Assembly: GCA_964533045.1 (NCBI GenBank)
Contig: CAZHKT010000156.1
Span: 1 to 7,688, forward strand
From: JACQNR01 sp964533045
GTDB lineage: Bacteria > Acidobacteriota > Terriglobia > UBA7540
DNA: 7,688 nucleotides
Direction of reading: 5' to 3'
Part shown: positions 6,601-7,688 of the stretch, in pieces
Layout: each line of letters starts with the position of its first letter
Numbering within the stretch: position 1 is the stretch's first letter
Made by a program: the position numbers and the translations under genes
The notes under the pieces: model-generated
The model's database searches: none
The model's input: the letters and a program-made list of their open reading frames with translations, nothing else
What the model was told of the DNA's origin: nothing

Positions 6601-7548
6601 GGGCACGCCGTGGTACTCACCGAAAAGCACCGGCGTCGGATTGATCTCCCGGAATTCCGGGTGGGACATGGGATCGTAATGGAGATCGGTGATGGTGGTG
6701 CCCTGTTCGTCCTTGTTCGCAACGCTCTGGCAGATCGCCACGGGACGCGAGGGGTCCTCCCTGGCGAACCATCGGGCCGCCGTCGTTTCGTCCGCCAAGG
6801 CCGTCCGAGGCCGGCTCCCCGCGCCTACATGCCAAAGGATGACGCTGGGATGATTGTGGTGCGTCGCGTAGACGGCCGTCGCGGGCTCGGCGGAAGGAAC
6901 ATCCGCGATCACGTAAATCCCGTGCCGGTCGCAGAGATCCAGCAACTTCTCATCCAGTGAAAAGCCGCGCCCGCGCAGGGCGTTGACGTTGGATTCTTTC
7001 AGGAATCGAATCGAGCGAACGAAATCGGATTCCTGAACTCTATCCGACCGCGTCGTCACCACGCCGCGAATCTCGATGGGAACGCCATTCACCAGCAAGC
7101 GCATCCCTTTCACTTCCACTTTGCGAAAGCCGACAGGCAGCCGTGCTTCCTGAATAACCCTGCCGCCGCTCGTCAGGCGCAGCGCCAGGGTGTAGAGGTA
7201 GGGCGTTTCCGCGGTCCACTTGCGCGGGTTGGAAACCCCGGCTCGCACCTGGACTTGGCGAACGCCATCACCAGCCGGCCTCACTTCGGAATGCAGCCCC
7301 TCAAGCGGCGCTTGGCGGCCCGAATCGTCGAGCAGGACCGCCTCGATGGCGATTTCATCGGCGGCGCCCGCACGGCCGGCGCCGAGATTCCACTCTACAT
7401 TCAGCTCGGCGTGGCGATAGACGGGATCCAGTTCCGTGCGGATCGCAGGACCTTCGATGCGAGTCGATTGCCCGCAGAGAGAGAACGATGTGGCCAAGAA
7501 TGCAAGCAGCAGATTCGGTACTCCCGCGCTCCTTGTTCGGTGCATCAT
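3637..7548 (-). CDS. Large secreted glycoside hydrolase-like protein: degenerate GH2 module fused to a second TIM-barrel hydrolase
   Basis: 1303 residues, one intact frame. A signal peptide (1-26, ending SLCG before QSTR) predicts export. Residues 30-145 resemble the GH2 Ig-like domain 2 (NPRKWTAETPYLYTLALRL). Residues 146-383 resemble the GH2 barrel: VGFRKVEVKGMRLLVNGVPI, DLCDRHGIYVIADVP, NHPSVILWHVGAGS. Residues 385-475 resemble LacZ domain 4 (VTNFYKFMNLDGYAFQWEL). LacZ domain 1 is absent. The acid/base pair Asn-Glu is Ala243-Gly244, while Glu311 (VLFGEYHG) keeps the nucleophile position. Residues 495-720 form a beta-supersandwich; 735-1045 form a second barrel resembling DUF6259/GH-D-like enzymes (ADYRAVMEAYSDDFPSYF, FLIDRMDW). 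Asp905 or Asp908 and Glu974 (GFCHENDYP) are candidate catalytic acids. Beta-rich domains close the protein (1050-1155, 1195-1303). The substrate is unknown, perhaps a galactoside or other glycan. GGAG at 7553-7556 suits ATG 7545 (7 bases) slightly better than ATG 7548 (4 bases); the two starts differ by one residue. Confidence 0.8.
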   Translation of the reverse strand: MMHRTRSAGVPNLLLAFLATSFSLCGQSTRIEGPAIRTELDPVYRHAELNVEWNLGAGRAGAADEIAIEAVLLDDSGRQAPLEGLHSEVRPAGDGVRQVQVRAGVSNPRKWTAETPYLYTLALRLTSGGRVIQEARLPVGFRKVEVKGMRLLVNGVPIEIRGVVTTRSDRVQESDFVRSIRFLKESNVNALRGRGFSLDEKLLDLCDRHGIYVIADVPSAEPATAVYATHHNHPSVILWHVGAGSRPRTALADETTAARWFAREDPSRPVAICQSVANKDEQGTTITDLHYDPMSHPEFREINPTPVLFGEYHGVPEALRPTPDPDLAQPWGRRLQQEWSLIRDRYFYVAGGLICCWEQRALRPDNPLFRHVREAYAPIQMALQESVVAGNQWHVMLKVTNFYKFMNLDGYAFQWELRRGREILASGREAFRVAPGTSFQFPLNLEIPGGAHRLRVTAIDPGGYAVYEADFPLPAPSAPAAMAPSKQTKRGGETRRLEGGGLRVAVDLASGLPAQLSTAAREGRRSWLHGPLQFQVRNEVTRAAAGLTEVRTAAGRDSLAIQARLAPLPLRAVQRWSSRPGGLAWDLQFEGDGPRAGHEVTIDLPILHVDSQIFTPSNRGVMDVAARPTFKPPEYAHFGMFDGTSYVLPLVSVFDPKTDSALTIALPPDSNIPHLQFEWRDATILRMTLGHRGMGGGKPSPLRILFYSHAADYRAVMEAYSDDFPSYFRPPMPRNGLEGAFYYDPIEDHPPYDEMARQRVRYLWSSFWFTHVGEYLPPETEWMPYTFANWWRRGQKMSDEKIRSFIREMNSNGIRVFAFFNVDEYGGPGSYAGRNLHGDSPEIEEWRNARLRDALVKDAGGNDIPSWEGCKVLNADKRYSFFPHLVEQVKRHLARLPEIEGFLIDRMDWASILDYGHSDDLTMVGGKPAQNMALPIAGAVQEVCRLNHAAGKRVYINQFYRVEVLRDVDGFCHENDYPPALGYLTPYRPVSAWHWRKPYHGDLFLFESQLKRRLQFAVFPQMIAHDFPICQQEPDARAADTLEIFAPLFSTLIGKDQVLRPHPVAVTGANDVNLFVNGEKHYVAPVTSRVRFLSRRVRATEHVTLTLNVSDAAALRWAHVYRAEGPPYRASVTSVRGQALVVFKEHGSVSVVVVGKGTEPAFDDKDEPRLAMLRERLFPVPALEPPAGEKAPARASVSAYRLFVEGTQVGDPGAVAVLVDGKRVGEITAARGTFTLPEPPRTRPLRVTLAAPDEGVWFVPEHVELVAAGQDGKSYRVAAWTPEAASSAGTSTRELRLQLEWVK

Positions 7549-7658
7549 GCGGCTCCGGTGCTGGGTCTGGGACCTCAGGCGTCCCCCCTGCGTCCCTTCA
7601 GAAAAGAGGCGGGCAAGGTACCCCCTCTCCCAGGCTAGTGTTGTGTAACATAAATACG
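7549..7658. other. Intergenic leader upstream of the glycoside hydrolase
   Basis: This gap lies between the hydrolase start and the outward promoter at 7659. I see no open frame of note and no convincing minus-strand promoter: TATGTT (7647-7652 read in reverse) could be a -10 but has only a poor -35 partner (TCGCCC). A weak stem, GGGAC (7569-7573) with GTCCC (7581-7585), lies in the presumed leader. Nothing else stands out. Confidence 0.4.
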
Positions 7659-7687
7659 TTGACTAATTAGGGCGACCCTGATATGCT
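7659..7687 (+). promoter_or_regulatory. Sigma70-type extended -10 promoter for a gene beyond the window
   Basis: TTGACT (7659-7664) matches the -35 consensus at five of six positions. After exactly 17 bases, TATGCT (7682-7687) matches the -10 at four of six, preceded by TG-A (7679-7681), the extended -10 element. It points rightward, out of the window and away from the hydrolase gene. The spacer contains the perfect 8-bp palindrome CTAATTAG (7663-7670) overlapping the -35 edge, and AGGG-CGA-CCCT (7669-7679), so an operator may overlap the promoter. The local AT-rich stretch (7641-7668) stands out from the GC-rich surroundings. Confidence 0.65.
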
Positions 7688-7688
7688 T

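Noticed and set aside
5476..6960. 494-codon plus-strand open frame antisense to the hydrolase
   Set aside because: It lies wholly opposite the well-supported hydrolase gene, is rich in Arg, Pro, His and Gln with no domain motif, and has no convincing ribosome site. Long antisense frames are expected opposite GC-rich genes.
3637..7548. Hydrolase gene as two adjacent genes or a frameshifted pseudogene
   Set aside because: The frame is open throughout with uniform composition and no internal start with a ribosome site near the module junction, so a single intact fusion is the simplest reading.
7655..7675. IscR type-1-like site overlapping the outward promoter
   Set aside because: GACT followed by an AT-rich core is suggestive, but the second half-site AGTC is absent and the spacing is one base short.

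Overview
The window is GC-rich, tightly packed bacterial chromosome. It holds four complete protein genes, the last codons of a fifth, short intergenic gaps with hairpins, and a promoter pointing out of the right edge. The gene set (secreted P1-family peptidase, APC permease, flavin reductase, very large secreted glycoside hydrolase) and the Ig-like tail of the truncated first gene suggest a heterotrophic soil or sediment bacterium. An acidobacterium of the Bryobacter/Solibacter type is my best guess, by inference only. No RNA gene, CRISPR array, transposase or phage gene is visible.

Layout. At 2-52 (+) a probable exported protein ends. It converges on an APC-superfamily amino-acid permease (86-1390, -), with a perfect 9-bp-stem palindrome between them that also carries part of the permease stop codon. 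The permease is divergent from a secreted P1-family (DmpA/BapA-like) self-processing aminopeptidase (1503-2669, +); their 112-bp gap must hold both promoters. An NAD(P)H-dependent FMN reductase (2758-3396, +) follows the peptidase. It converges on a 1303-residue exported glycoside hydrolase-like protein (3637-7548, -). The 240-bp convergent gap contains a very GC-rich terminator hairpin, a GAAA-loop hairpin and two tandem 39-bp palindromic repeat units related to the palindrome at 66-87. Beyond the hydrolase start, at 7659-7687, lies a good extended -10 promoter for a gene outside the window.

How the genes may work together. The peptidase is predicted to free N-terminal amino acids from peptides, D-residues or beta-peptides outside the cytoplasm, and the divergent permease could import them. 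The hydrolase is predicted to act on an exported glycan substrate. The reductase has no evident link to either.

The most notable item is the 1303-residue protein. Its N-terminal half aligns with beta-galactosidase (GH2/LacZ) domains 2, 3 and 4, but lacks the domain-1 jelly roll and nearly all LacZ active-site residues except the nucleophile-position Glu. That half runs into a beta-supersandwich and then a second, complete-looking TIM barrel with its own candidate acidic residues. It reads as an apparently degenerate GH2 scaffold fused to another hydrolase, an architecture I do not recognise.
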